DNA of 64,000 nucleotides from Alcanivorax sp. S71-1-4. GTDB taxonomy: Bacteria; Pseudomonadota; Gammaproteobacteria; Pseudomonadales; Alcanivoracaceae. The DNA lies in the NCBI RefSeq assembly GCF_009846755.1, contig NZ_AQOR01000004.1, positions 153,996-217,995 of the forward strand. Reading direction: 5' to 3'. The notes under the pieces are model-generated. The model was not told where the DNA came from. It worked only from the letters and a program-made list of their open reading frames with translations, and made no database searches. Made by a program: the position numbers and the translations under genes. This document shows positions 7,839-15,705 of this stretch, in pieces; the stretch's first letter is position 1, and each line of letters starts with the position of its first letter.

Positions 7839-8635
7839 GCCGATGCGGGCATGCTGGTGGCCTGGTCGAGGGTACTGATGATCTGCTCGGTGTAGCGATG
7901 CACTAGGAAAGGCACCGAGTCCTCGTAGAACTTCACCAGCGACTGACGGATGAATGACCACTTGCTGGCCACCTGCTCCAGCGCCCGGTTGACGGCTTCA
8001 TCGTCGCGGTATTTGCGCCGCGTCTCCTGCAGCAGGGTATCGAACGCCGGCACGGCATCACGAAACTCCAGCCGCCCTTCCCCGGTATCCACCGCCATGC
8101 CACCGGCCGGGTCAGCGGCCAGCGCCAGGTATTCAGAGGCCATCCGCTGCATGTAGGCTGCCATGTGCCACAGGTCGGCGTGTTCCGCGTCGGCCGCGCT
8201 GAAGTTATCCAGCTGCGAGCTCATCACCGCCGCCAGGCGGTTCACGTCCTGGGCTGCGTAGGTGTCGGTGTAGCCGAGCTCGGCAATGGTGTTCTTGCTG
8301 GCAGAGCCCAGGAAAGCATCCCACTGCGGGGTCAGGTTATTGAGCAAGGCAACTTCCTGCTCGCTCTCCGCCGCCCTGGCCAGGGCCTGGAAGCTGGTAC
8401 GCCCCTGCCGCATGCCACGCTCCAGCAGATCGTGGTAAGCGCTGTCGCCGCCCATGACGGTGTACATATGAAAGTCGGCACGAATGCGCCAGATATCCAG
8501 CTGCAACTGCTCCACCGCAACGCGGTCGATCGTGGCGCTGGCCAGCGAGGGGATCAGCAACATCAGAGCCAGGGCAAGACGGCACACAGCACGCAACGGC
8601 AAAGCCCCCCGGTGACGGGTGGAATGATCTGTCAT
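7823..8635 (-). CDS. Secreted alpha-helical protein of unknown function
   Basis: Predicted 270 residues. The N-terminus has basic residues followed by a hydrophobic core and ends LIPSLASATID, a likely Sec signal peptide cleaved near residue 34. The mature part looks almost entirely helical with repeated Ala/Leu/Gln heptad-like spacing, a profile like periplasmic four-helix-bundle sensor domains, but no kinase or chemoreceptor part follows. I do not recognise the family. The 3' end overlaps the PHA-synthase-like gene by 16 bases. The parA gene lies directly upstream in the same orientation. Confidence 0.7.
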   Translation of the reverse strand: MTDHSTRHRGALPLRAVCRLALALMLLIPSLASATIDRVAVEQLQLDIWRIRADFHMYTVMGGDSAYHDLLERGMRQGRTSFQALARAAESEQEVALLNNLTPQWDAFLGSASKNTIAELGYTDTYAAQDVNRLAAVMSSQLDNFSAADAEHADLWHMAAYMQRMASEYLALAADPAGGMAVDTGEGRLEFRDAVPAFDTLLQETRRKYRDDEAVNRALEQVASKWSFIRQSLVKFYEDSVPFLVHRYTEQIISTLDQATSMPASAQAAG

Positions 8636-8701
8636 GGTGTTCTCCCGAAATATTATTGTTCTGCCTTTGCCGGGAGATTAAACCTTGTACAAATATATGT
8701 C

Positions 8702-8722
8702 ACGCCGCCGCCCGGGCGGCGT
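8702..8722 (-). terminator. GC-rich hairpin downstream of parA
   Basis: ACGCCGCC (8702-8709) pairs with GGCGGCGT (8715-8722) around a 5-base loop, 12 bases past the parA stop codon. The sequence beyond it on the minus strand is AT-rich but not a clean U-tract. Confidence 0.45.
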
Positions 8723-8734
8723 CCGGATGACCGA

Positions 8735-9517
8735 TCAGACACCTGCCAGCGCGTTGTGCAGCGCAGTGAATTCTTCAGTCAGCTTGTGCCGGGGCGCCAG
8801 GTGTACCAGGGGCTTGCACTGGTCATGGGATTCACGCATCACCACGCTGGCGGACAGGTAGCTGCCGATGATGGGCAGCCCTTCTTCGGTCAGGCTGTCG
8901 ACCAGTTGCTGCGGCAGTCGCGCGCGCGGCTGGAACTGGTTCACCACGATGCCTTCCACTTCCAGGCTGTCGTTGTGGTCATCGCGGGCTTCGCGGATGT
9001 TGTCCAGCAGCGTATACAGTGCCTTCCGCGAAAAGGCATCACAGTCGAACGGTATCAGCACCCGCTCGGCAGCAATCAGCGCGGAGAGTGTGTAGAAGTT
9101 ATAGGCGGGCGGTGTGTCGATATAAATGACATCGAACTCGCGTTCCAGCGCTTTCACCAGTGAGCGCAGCTTGTAGATCTTGTGCTTGCTTTCCAGCATG
9201 TGCTCGATCTCGCCCAGCTCCGGGTTCGACGGCAGCACGAACAGATTCTCGAAGGCCGTGGCGTGTACGTATTCCTGCGGGTCTTTCTCCTTCAGGCGGA
9301 ACGACAGCGTCTGCGCAAAGAAAGTGCCCACGTTCGGTGTCGGCCCCTCACCATCGTGGTAGGCCGCCATGCCGAGCAGATACTGGCTGGCGTTGCACTG
9401 CGGGTCCAGGTCAAGCACCAGGGTACGCAGCCCCTGGCTGGCACTGATGGCGGCCAGATTGACCGTAATGCTGGATTTACCCACCCCGCCCTTCTGGTTG
9501 AACACCACTCGACGCAT
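8735..9517 (-). CDS. ParA-family ATPase, orphan
   Basis: Predicted 260 residues of the ParA/MinD/Soj family. A deviant Walker A (NQKGGVGKSS) with the signature Lys, then LVLDLDPQCNAS and the Walker B region VIYIDTPPAYNF are visible. Such ATPases position plasmids, chromosomes, chemoreceptors or other cargo by patterning on the nucleoid or membrane. No ParB, centromere-like repeats or chemotaxis genes lie next to it, so the cargo is unknown. I chose the ATG at 9517 because AAGGAG sits eight bases before it; an ATG nine bases further upstream (9526) would be only three bases from that box. Confidence 0.85.
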   Translation of the reverse strand: MRRVVFNQKGGVGKSSITVNLAAISASQGLRTLVLDLDPQCNASQYLLGMAAYHDGEGPTPNVGTFFAQTLSFRLKEKDPQEYVHATAFENLFVLPSNPELGEIEHMLESKHKIYKLRSLVKALEREFDVIYIDTPPAYNFYTLSALIAAERVLIPFDCDAFSRKALYTLLDNIREARDDHNDSLEVEGIVVNQFQPRARLPQQLVDSLTEEGLPIIGSYLSASVVMRESHDQCKPLVHLAPRHKLTEEFTALHNALAGV

Positions 9518-9900
9518 CCCATGCACTCCTTAAGGGTCTGTTGATGTTTCGTTCCTTGCCGCGCCGGCGCCATGATACAGAGCCGCGCCGCGCGCCGCGA
9601 GAAACAGGCGTGCTGCAGCGGGCTCTGTCAGACAAACACCGGGTTATGCACAGATCCGGTGGATCACCCTGTGAATAAACCTGGCACAACACGCCGCTGC
9701 GCCCACCACACGGGCCCTGCGGTGATCGCGTACAAGAACTGAGCAGCCCTCGTAGCCAGCCTGGAAAAAGCTGTTTACCTGCGACGGGAATCGCTTGCCA
9801 AGTGGACGCCGCCGCCTATCATGTGGAAAAGAATACACGGCGTATACCCCTGCCTGAAGACCTCTGGGGGGTGTTGCGCGCGACTATCAGGAGAGCTTTC
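9518..9900. other. Intergenic region between divergent parA and P450 genes
   Basis: About 380 bases without a supportable gene. The parA Shine-Dalgarno lies at its left edge and an AGGAG for the P450 at 9889-9893. A frame open from 9802 into the P450 has no family-like residues. No distinct operator or hairpin was seen. Confidence 0.4.
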
Positions 9901-11253
9901 ATGAGCAGCAGTGTGCCGTTCTCGCCGATTCCCGTCGGCAGTGACCTCAAACCCATTCCCGGTGACCCCGGCTGGCCGCTGGTGGGCCTCACATTGCACC
10001 TGATGCGCAATCCGCTGGGTGTCGCGCGCGAGCGATACGACCGTTATGGCGCAGCATCCTGGACCAATGCCTTCGGCCTGCGCATGGTCAGCCTGATTGG
10101 CCCGGATGCAAACGAATTCGTGCTGCTGAATAAAGGCGACCTGTTCTCCAACCACCAGGGCTGGGACTACTTCATCGGCCGCTTTTTTCACCGCGGCATC
10201 ATGCTGCTGGATTTCGAAGAGCACCGCTGGCATCGGAAGATCATGCAGCAGGCGTTCAAGACCGATGTGCTGCGTGAGTACATCACCCGCATGGGCCCGG
10301 GTATCCACCACGGGCTTGCTGCCTGGCAACCGGCCTCCGGTTTTCCGATGCTGCCGGCGATCAAGCAATTGACGCTGGACCTGGCCACCGACGTCTTCAT
10401 GGGGCACACCCTGGGCGGTGAAGCGGACCAGGTGAACCAGGCGTTCGTCGACACCGTCCGGGCGGGCACGGCGGTGCTGCGCTTCAACGTGCCCGGCGGT
10501 CGCTGGTGGCGAGGCCTGAGAGGCCGCCGTGTGCTGGAGGATTTCTTTCGCCGTGAACTACCGGCCAAACGCCGCAGCGAAGGCCATGATCTGTTCAGTG
10601 CCCTGTGCCGGGCGGAAACCGAAGACGGCGAACGCTTCAGCGATGAGGACGTGGTCAACCACATGATCTTCCTGATGATGGCGGCCCACGACACCACCAC
10701 CATCACGCTGTGCAACATGGTCTACTGGCTGGCTCGTCACCCCGAGTGGCAGCAACGCCTGCGCGAAGAAAGCCTGGCGCTGGGCAAGCAGAGCCTTGAG
10801 TACGATGACCTGGCGCAACTGGAAGGCGCTTCGCTGGTGATGAAGGAAGCCTTGCGGCTCTGTGCGCCGGTGCCAAGCATTCCGCGCAAGACCGTCCGCG
10901 ACGCGGAATTTCAGGGCTACCACCTCCCGGCCGGCACACTGGTATCGATCAGCCCGTTCTTTACCCATCACATGCACGAGTACTGGCCGGAGCCGGAACG
11001 GTTCGACCCGGAACGGTTTGCCGCAGACCGGCGGGAAGACAAGGTGCACCCCTACGCCTGGGTACCCTTCGGCGGTGGCGCACACAAATGCATCGGGCTG
11101 CATTTTGCGGAGCTGCAGGTGAAGGCCGTGCTACATCAGTTGCTGCAGCAATTCGAGTGGTCAGTGGCACCGGATTATGAGATGCCACTGGACATGACCA
11201 GCCTGCCGGTACCGAGCGACGGACTGCCCGTCACGCTCAGACGACGCGCATGA
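9901..11253 (+). CDS. Cytochrome P450
   Basis: Predicted 450 residues, no membrane anchor, so a soluble bacterial P450. The heme-binding loop FGGGAHKCIG places the thiolate Cys at about residue 397. The I-helix oxygen-activation motif is AAHDTTT, the K-helix ExxR is KEALR, and the meander carries ERFDPERF. The FGGGxHxCxG loop recalls CYP51-like rather than CYP153 alkane hydroxylases. A redox partner is not encoded nearby, so ferredoxin and reductase must come from elsewhere. The substrate is unknown; a sterol, terpene or fatty acid is a guess. The start at 9901 follows AGGAG at good spacing. Confidence 0.9.
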   Translation: MSSSVPFSPIPVGSDLKPIPGDPGWPLVGLTLHLMRNPLGVARERYDRYGAASWTNAFGLRMVSLIGPDANEFVLLNKGDLFSNHQGWDYFIGRFFHRGIMLLDFEEHRWHRKIMQQAFKTDVLREYITRMGPGIHHGLAAWQPASGFPMLPAIKQLTLDLATDVFMGHTLGGEADQVNQAFVDTVRAGTAVLRFNVPGGRWWRGLRGRRVLEDFFRRELPAKRRSEGHDLFSALCRAETEDGERFSDEDVVNHMIFLMMAAHDTTTITLCNMVYWLARHPEWQQRLREESLALGKQSLEYDDLAQLEGASLVMKEALRLCAPVPSIPRKTVRDAEFQGYHLPAGTLVSISPFFTHHMHEYWPEPERFDPERFAADRREDKVHPYAWVPFGGGAHKCIGLHFAELQVKAVLHQLLQQFEWSVAPDYEMPLDMTSLPVPSDGLPVTLRRRA

Positions 11254-11258
11254 TCTGG

Positions 11259-11281
11259 GCGGTGAGGCTGCCCCTCACCGC
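11259..11281. terminator. Hairpin between the convergent P450 and gor genes
   Basis: GCGGTGAGG (11259-11267) pairs with CCTCACCGC (11273-11281) around a 5-base loop, covering the gor stop codon. It lacks U-runs on both sides; a bidirectional terminator role is inferred from position. Confidence 0.4.
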
Positions 11282-12624
11282 ATGGTCACGAACTCTTCCG
11301 CTGCCGTCGGGTGAATCCCCAATGTTCGGTCGAAATCGGCCTTGGTGGCACCCATCGTGATTGCCACCGCGAAGCCCTGCACGATCTCGCCGGCTTCGTC
11401 GCCGGCCATGTGCAGACCAACCACTTTGTCACTGGCGTCATCAACGATCAGTTTCATCAGGGTGCGCGCCCCACTGTCGCCCAGCGTGTAGCGCAGCGGC
11501 CGGAAATCGCTGCGATAGATGCGCAGCTTTCCGTAGCGTTCGCTGGCCTGCTGCTCGGTCAGGCCAATGGTGCCGATATTCGGGTGGCAGAATACCGCCG
11601 TGGCAATATTCTCATAGTTGAGGGGTGCAACCGGCGCGTCGTCGGCAAACAGGGTGCGCGCCAGCCACATCCCCTCGGCCAGTGCCACGGGGGTCAGTTG
11701 CAGCCGGTCGGTCACATCGCCCAGCGCATACAGGCCGGGTACCGAGGTCCGGTAGCCCTCGTCCACTTCAATGGCTCCGTTATCGCGTTGCCGCACGCCG
11801 GCGCCTTCTGCAAACAGTCCCTCGGTATTCGGCACCCGGCCGGTGGCATACAACACGGCGTCCACGTCCAGTGTCTGGCCGTTGTGCAGGTGAAGCCTGC
11901 GGCGATCGTCCACCGCCTCAATGCGCTGGACATCGGTATTGAAATGCAGGTTCACACCCTGCCCCTGCATCTGCCGGGCAACAAACTGGCGGATGTCGTC
12001 ATCAAAGCCACGCAGGAACAGGTCGCCACGATAAAGCTGATGTACCGTGACACCCAGGCCATGCAGGATCGAGGCAAACTCGGTAGCGATGTAACCGCCC
12101 CCCACCACCGCCATCGTGCGAGGCAGTGCAGGCAGCGAGAACAGATCGTCGGAGACCATGGCCAGCTCGCGCCCGGGAACGTCTGGCACGAAAGGCCGGC
12201 CACCTGTCGCAATCAGGATATGGCGTGCGTACAACACGCGGTCGCCGGCACGGACCTGGCCGGGGGCAATGACCTGACCATGGGCTTCAATGATCTCCAC
12301 GCCCGCATTGACCAGCAGGCGACGGTAGACGTCGTTCAGGCGCGTGATCTCGCGGGTCTTGTTGTCCCGCAGCGTGGCCCAGTCAAACGACGGTCTGGAG
12401 GCGCTGAAACCATAATCCTTCGCCAGCGCGAACAATTCGCCAAACTCACTGGCATAGGCAAACATCTTCTTCGGTACGCAACCCACATTGACGCAGGTGC
12501 CGCCCAGGAAACGCGATTCCAGTATCGCCACGCGGGCGCCGAAGCCGGCGGCCATTCGCGCCGCGCGGACGCCACCGGAGCCGGCGCCGATCACAACCAG
12601 ATCATAGGGGGATTGCTGAGACAT
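11275..12624 (-). CDS. gor: Glutathione-disulfide reductase
   Basis: Predicted 449-residue FAD/NAD(P)-dependent disulfide reductase. The FAD motif is VVIGAGSGGVRAARMA, the redox-active pair is in GGTCVNVGCVPKKM, the second nucleotide site is VVGGGYIATEFASIL, and the C-terminal catalytic His is in GIHPTAAEEFVTMR. The HPT-AEE-VT ending and length are typical of glutathione reductase and argue against dihydrolipoamide or mercuric reductase. It regenerates reduced glutathione with NADPH in the cytoplasm. ATG 12624 follows a clear AAGGAG; the frame is open a further 66 bases upstream. Confidence 0.9.
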   Translation of the reverse strand: MSQQSPYDLVVIGAGSGGVRAARMAAGFGARVAILESRFLGGTCVNVGCVPKKMFAYASEFGELFALAKDYGFSASRPSFDWATLRDNKTREITRLNDVYRRLLVNAGVEIIEAHGQVIAPGQVRAGDRVLYARHILIATGGRPFVPDVPGRELAMVSDDLFSLPALPRTMAVVGGGYIATEFASILHGLGVTVHQLYRGDLFLRGFDDDIRQFVARQMQGQGVNLHFNTDVQRIEAVDDRRRLHLHNGQTLDVDAVLYATGRVPNTEGLFAEGAGVRQRDNGAIEVDEGYRTSVPGLYALGDVTDRLQLTPVALAEGMWLARTLFADDAPVAPLNYENIATAVFCHPNIGTIGLTEQQASERYGKLRIYRSDFRPLRYTLGDSGARTLMKLIVDDASDKVVGLHMAGDEAGEIVQGFAVAITMGATKADFDRTLGIHPTAAEEFVTMR

Positions 12625-12729
12625 CTGTGCTCCTTGTTGGGGCGGTCCTGACGTGGGCCACATCGTGCCGCGCCCGCACAGGGCTGGCAACGTATCAACG
12701 ACATAGCGGCAAACTATTCACCCCGGTAT

Positions 12730-14319
12730 TCACTCCGGTGGCGGCAAGGCCGCTTCTTCCACCAGCGGGATGCGGTGGCGTTTTTCCAGCTCCGCGCGGC
12801 GGCCATGGGCAAGATAGTGCCCGGACGGGACGTTCGGCCAGACCTGATCCAGCGCGACGGTACCCGCGCCCATGACGACCCGCGCATGATGCCGGCGCAG
12901 CTGGCGAGGCTCGCTCACCCCGCAGGCATGGGCAATCACCTCCACTTCCTTGACCAGATTGTTATGGTAGTGCGCGACCCGCTGCGCCTTGTCTGCCGGC
13001 ACCAGCCCGCGCTGCAAGGCCGGGTCATGGGTCGTGACGCCGGTGGGACAGGTGTTGCGATGGCACTGCATGGCCTGGATACAGCCCAGTGCAAACATAT
13101 AGCCCCGCGCCGAGGTGCAGATATCCGCCCCCAGGGCAATCGCCCAGGCGACCATGTTCGGGGTGATCAGTTTGCCGGAGGCAATGATGCGGATCCGGTC
13201 ATGCAGACCGTAGCCATCCCGCAGATCGACCAGCAACGGCAGCGCCTCCGCCAGATGCAGCCCGACGTCGTCCATCAGCGCCATCGGTGCGGCACCGGTC
13301 CCGCCATCGCCACTGTCCACGGTGATGAAATCCGGTGCCGATTGCGGCCCACGCTGGCCGATCATCAGGAAGAGGTCCTCAAGCCAGTCCCAGGTGCCCA
13401 CCACCGTCTTGATACCCACCGGCTTGCCCGTCACACGGCGCACGCGTTCAATCAGATCCAGCAGCTGCTCGCCATTGGCCACGTCCGGATGGCGGTTCGG
13501 GCTGATCGATGCCTGCCCCACCGGAATACCACGAATCGCAGCAATCTCCGGCGTCACTTTCGGGCCCGGCAAAATGCCCCCCTTGCCTGGCTTGGCACCC
13601 TGGCTGAGCTTGATCTCGAACATCTTCACCTGCTGGTGGCCGGCAATCTCCCGCAAACGCTGGTCACTGAGTTCACCGTCCGCATCGCGCACCCCGTAGC
13701 GCGCCGTGCCGATCTGAAATACCAGATCGGCGCCGCCCTCCAGATGCCAGGGCGAGAGGCCACCCTCGCCGGTATTGAGCCAGCACCCCGCCTGGCTGGC
13801 GCCGCGGGACAGCGCACGGACAGCAGGCTTGGACAAGGCGCCAAAACTCATGCCGGAAATATTGTGCAGTGAACGGGCAACATAGGGTTTATCGCAGTAA
13901 GGCCCGATCATCAGCGGCAGGGTTTCTGCCACGTCCTTGTCCAGCGTCGGGTACGGCGCGTTCAGGAAGACTACCCGGCCGGGCACCAGAATGTGTTTGG
14001 TGGACCCGAACGGCACCATGGTCGACAGGTTTTTCGCCGCCCTGTACACCCAGGCGCGCTGGGCCCTGTTGAACGGCAGTTCCTCGCGGTCCATGGCGAA
14101 GAAATACTGGCGGAAGAATTCGCCCAGGTGCTCCAGCACATAGCGAAAGCGGCCGATGAGCGGATAGTTGCGGCGGAGGGTGTGCTGGGTCTGAAAAAAA
14201 CGGTCCTGCAACCACATGCCGACCGCCACCAGCGTGAGAATGAGCAGCGTGGCGAAGAACAGCAGCATGGCCAGCGAGGCCAGGCTTTCGACGATTCCCT
14301 GCAGCTCCGGTGACAACAT
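12730..14319 (-). CDS. Membrane-anchored FMN-binding glutamate synthase-family protein
   Basis: Predicted 529 residues. One N-terminal membrane helix (about residues 12-35, LAMLLFFATLLILTLVAVGM) precedes a domain like the FMN-binding central part of glutamate synthase large subunit. Visible features are the glycine-rich GDGGTGAAPMAL and an iron-sulfur-like Cys cluster CIQAMQCHRNTCPTGV. The glutaminase domain of GltB is absent, so it is not a complete glutamate synthase; homologues of this stand-alone type are widespread and of unclear function. Start at 14319 follows AGGAGG by five bases. Confidence 0.82.
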   Translation of the reverse strand: MLSPELQGIVESLASLAMLLFFATLLILTLVAVGMWLQDRFFQTQHTLRRNYPLIGRFRYVLEHLGEFFRQYFFAMDREELPFNRAQRAWVYRAAKNLSTMVPFGSTKHILVPGRVVFLNAPYPTLDKDVAETLPLMIGPYCDKPYVARSLHNISGMSFGALSKPAVRALSRGASQAGCWLNTGEGGLSPWHLEGGADLVFQIGTARYGVRDADGELSDQRLREIAGHQQVKMFEIKLSQGAKPGKGGILPGPKVTPEIAAIRGIPVGQASISPNRHPDVANGEQLLDLIERVRRVTGKPVGIKTVVGTWDWLEDLFLMIGQRGPQSAPDFITVDSGDGGTGAAPMALMDDVGLHLAEALPLLVDLRDGYGLHDRIRIIASGKLITPNMVAWAIALGADICTSARGYMFALGCIQAMQCHRNTCPTGVTTHDPALQRGLVPADKAQRVAHYHNNLVKEVEVIAHACGVSEPRQLRRHHARVVMGAGTVALDQVWPNVPSGHYLAHGRRAELEKRHRIPLVEEAALPPPE

Positions 14320-14660
14320 GATTCCTCCTGTCCCGTAGGCTTATTGATGCGGCAGTGTGCCCGATGCCCTGCTGACACACACGACGCCGGCCCCGCCTGC
14401 CATGCCCCTTCAGGCAGCTGGCACCTGGAGGCATTCTAAACGGCTATTCTTGCATCCAGGTCGGTCAGTGCCGTGAACGCACGCTGCCGTGGGGGCATGA
14501 TGACCGCCGGGGAACTGTGAACTTGTCCGCAAAGCCACACACTGCCGCGCCCCGGCACCCCCTGCAATGCGCCGCAAAGGCTGGGCGGGGCCAGGGAGTT
14601 GCGGCATACTGGCCGACCGGCACTCAGAATAAAGCACCAGAACAAACCTTAAAGGCGCCC
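14320..14660. other. Intergenic region between divergent genes
   Basis: About 340 bases between the FMN protein and the transglycosylase. Frames are open on both strands but show no family features. No clear hairpin, operator or promoter pair stood out. Confidence 0.35.
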
Positions 14661-15320
14661 ATGACGAAGCGCCATCAGGTGGGGGAAATGGGGATGGCAC
14701 ACTTCAGACTGACCGCGCTGATCACCGGGCTGCTTGCAGTCTCGCTGCCCGGCTATGCCGAGGCCGACACCATCTACAAGTTTCGCAGCCCCGACGGCAC
14801 CATGCTGTTCACCGACCGCCAGGAAATGCCGTCCGGTTATGAACTGCTCAGCGTCCGCAAGGGCTGGAGCTACACGCCGCGCGCGCTCTCCGCCGACCTG
14901 CGCGATCTGTACGATCCGGAAATCCGTCTGGCCTCGCACAGCTACGGCGTAGAGCCGGGCCTGATCAAGGCAGTGATTCACGCAGAATCCCTGTTCGATC
15001 GCAACGCCACCTCCCGTGTCGGTGCCCAGGGCCTGATGCAACTGATGCCGCAGACCGCCTCTTTCCTGGAGGTGTCCAATTCCTTCGACCCCCGCCAGAA
15101 TATCGCCGGCGGCACCCGTTTTCTCAGCTACCTGATGGAACGCTTCGACAACATCGAGCACGTCCTGGCGGCCTACAATGCCGGCGAAGGCAATGTGCGC
15201 CGTTATGGCGGGATACCGCCGTTCGATGAAACCCGTCGTTATGTGAAAAAGGTGCTGGAACTGCTGCCGCGCTACCGCGAGCACTTCTCCGGCACAGAAC
15301 AGACCCTGGCGGTACGCTGA
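14661..15320 (+). CDS. Periplasmic lytic transglycosylase (SLT domain)
   Basis: Predicted 219 residues. A signal peptide core LTALITGLLAVSLPGYAEA is followed by a DUF4124-like strand unit (TIYKFRSPDGTMLFTDR) and then a Slt-type domain. The catalytic Glu lies in AVIHAESLFD, followed by GAQGLMQLMPQTA and AAYNAGEGNVRRYGG, the family signature. It should cleave peptidoglycan glycan strands to 1,6-anhydro products. ATG 14661 follows AAAGG; ATGs at 14688 and 14694 are alternatives and the last would give a more compact signal peptide. It converges with the Rieske gene 12 bases later. Confidence 0.88.
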   Translation: MTKRHQVGEMGMAHFRLTALITGLLAVSLPGYAEADTIYKFRSPDGTMLFTDRQEMPSGYELLSVRKGWSYTPRALSADLRDLYDPEIRLASHSYGVEPGLIKAVIHAESLFDRNATSRVGAQGLMQLMPQTASFLEVSNSFDPRQNIAGGTRFLSYLMERFDNIEHVLAAYNAGEGNVRRYGGIPPFDETRRYVKKVLELLPRYREHFSGTEQTLAVR

Positions 15321-15332
15321 CACGCCACCGGT

Positions 15333-15620
15333 TCACAGCTCAACGCCCAGCCATTGTCCGTCGTACGCGACCGGGTAGCGCGCGGGTTGCCCGGCCCGGC
15401 CGGCAGCGCGCACATCGAATGTCTGCCCGTGGCCGGGGCAGCGCAGCTGATAACCGCTTAATGAACCCCGCCCGAGATCGGCACCGGCATGCGGACAGCG
15501 CGCATCCAGAATGAACACCTCCGTGCCCACGCAGACCAGCAGCAACTCATGCCGCCCCAGCCGGAAACGGGCCCTGAGTCCATCATGGAGTTGATCAAGC
15601 CGCAGTAAGCGCTGAAACAA
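15333..15620 (-). CDS. Small Rieske [2Fe-2S] protein
   Basis: Predicted 95 residues, a stand-alone Rieske domain. Cluster ligands are CPH in DARCPHAGADLG and CPGH in RCPGHGQTFD, the NirD/ferredoxin-type C-x-H...C-x-x-H pattern. It is probably an electron carrier for an oxygenase, with no partner nearby. The best start is TTG at 15620 with a G-rich box (15625-15631) about eight bases upstream. This start codon lies inside the U-tract of the ppsA terminator, so the gene may depend on readthrough or the true start may be further in. Confidence 0.75.
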   Translation of the reverse strand: MFQRLLRLDQLHDGLRARFRLGRHELLLVCVGTEVFILDARCPHAGADLGRGSLSGYQLRCPGHGQTFDVRAAGRAGQPARYPVAYDGQWLGVEL

Positions 15621-15678
15621 AAAACGCCCCCCGTGTCATGTACCAGGCAGTTGCCCGGAGCATGTCACGGAGGGCGTT
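15616..15678 (-). terminator. Rho-independent terminator of ppsA
   Basis: On the minus strand an 18-base arm (15678-15661) pairs with 15640-15623 with one G-U and one mismatch, around a 20-base loop, and is followed by TTTTTT. It lies just after the ppsA stop at 15706. Confidence 0.85.
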
Positions 15679-15705
15679 CGAAGGCCAGCGCTGGCCCGGT
15701 GTCGC

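Noticed and set aside
6684..7961. 425-codon minus-strand frame opposite the PHA-synthase-like gene
   Set aside because: Antisense shadow with no signal or motif; ends inside the real secreted-protein gene.
11311..12651. 446-codon plus-strand frame opposite gor
   Set aside because: Antisense shadow of glutathione reductase without family features.
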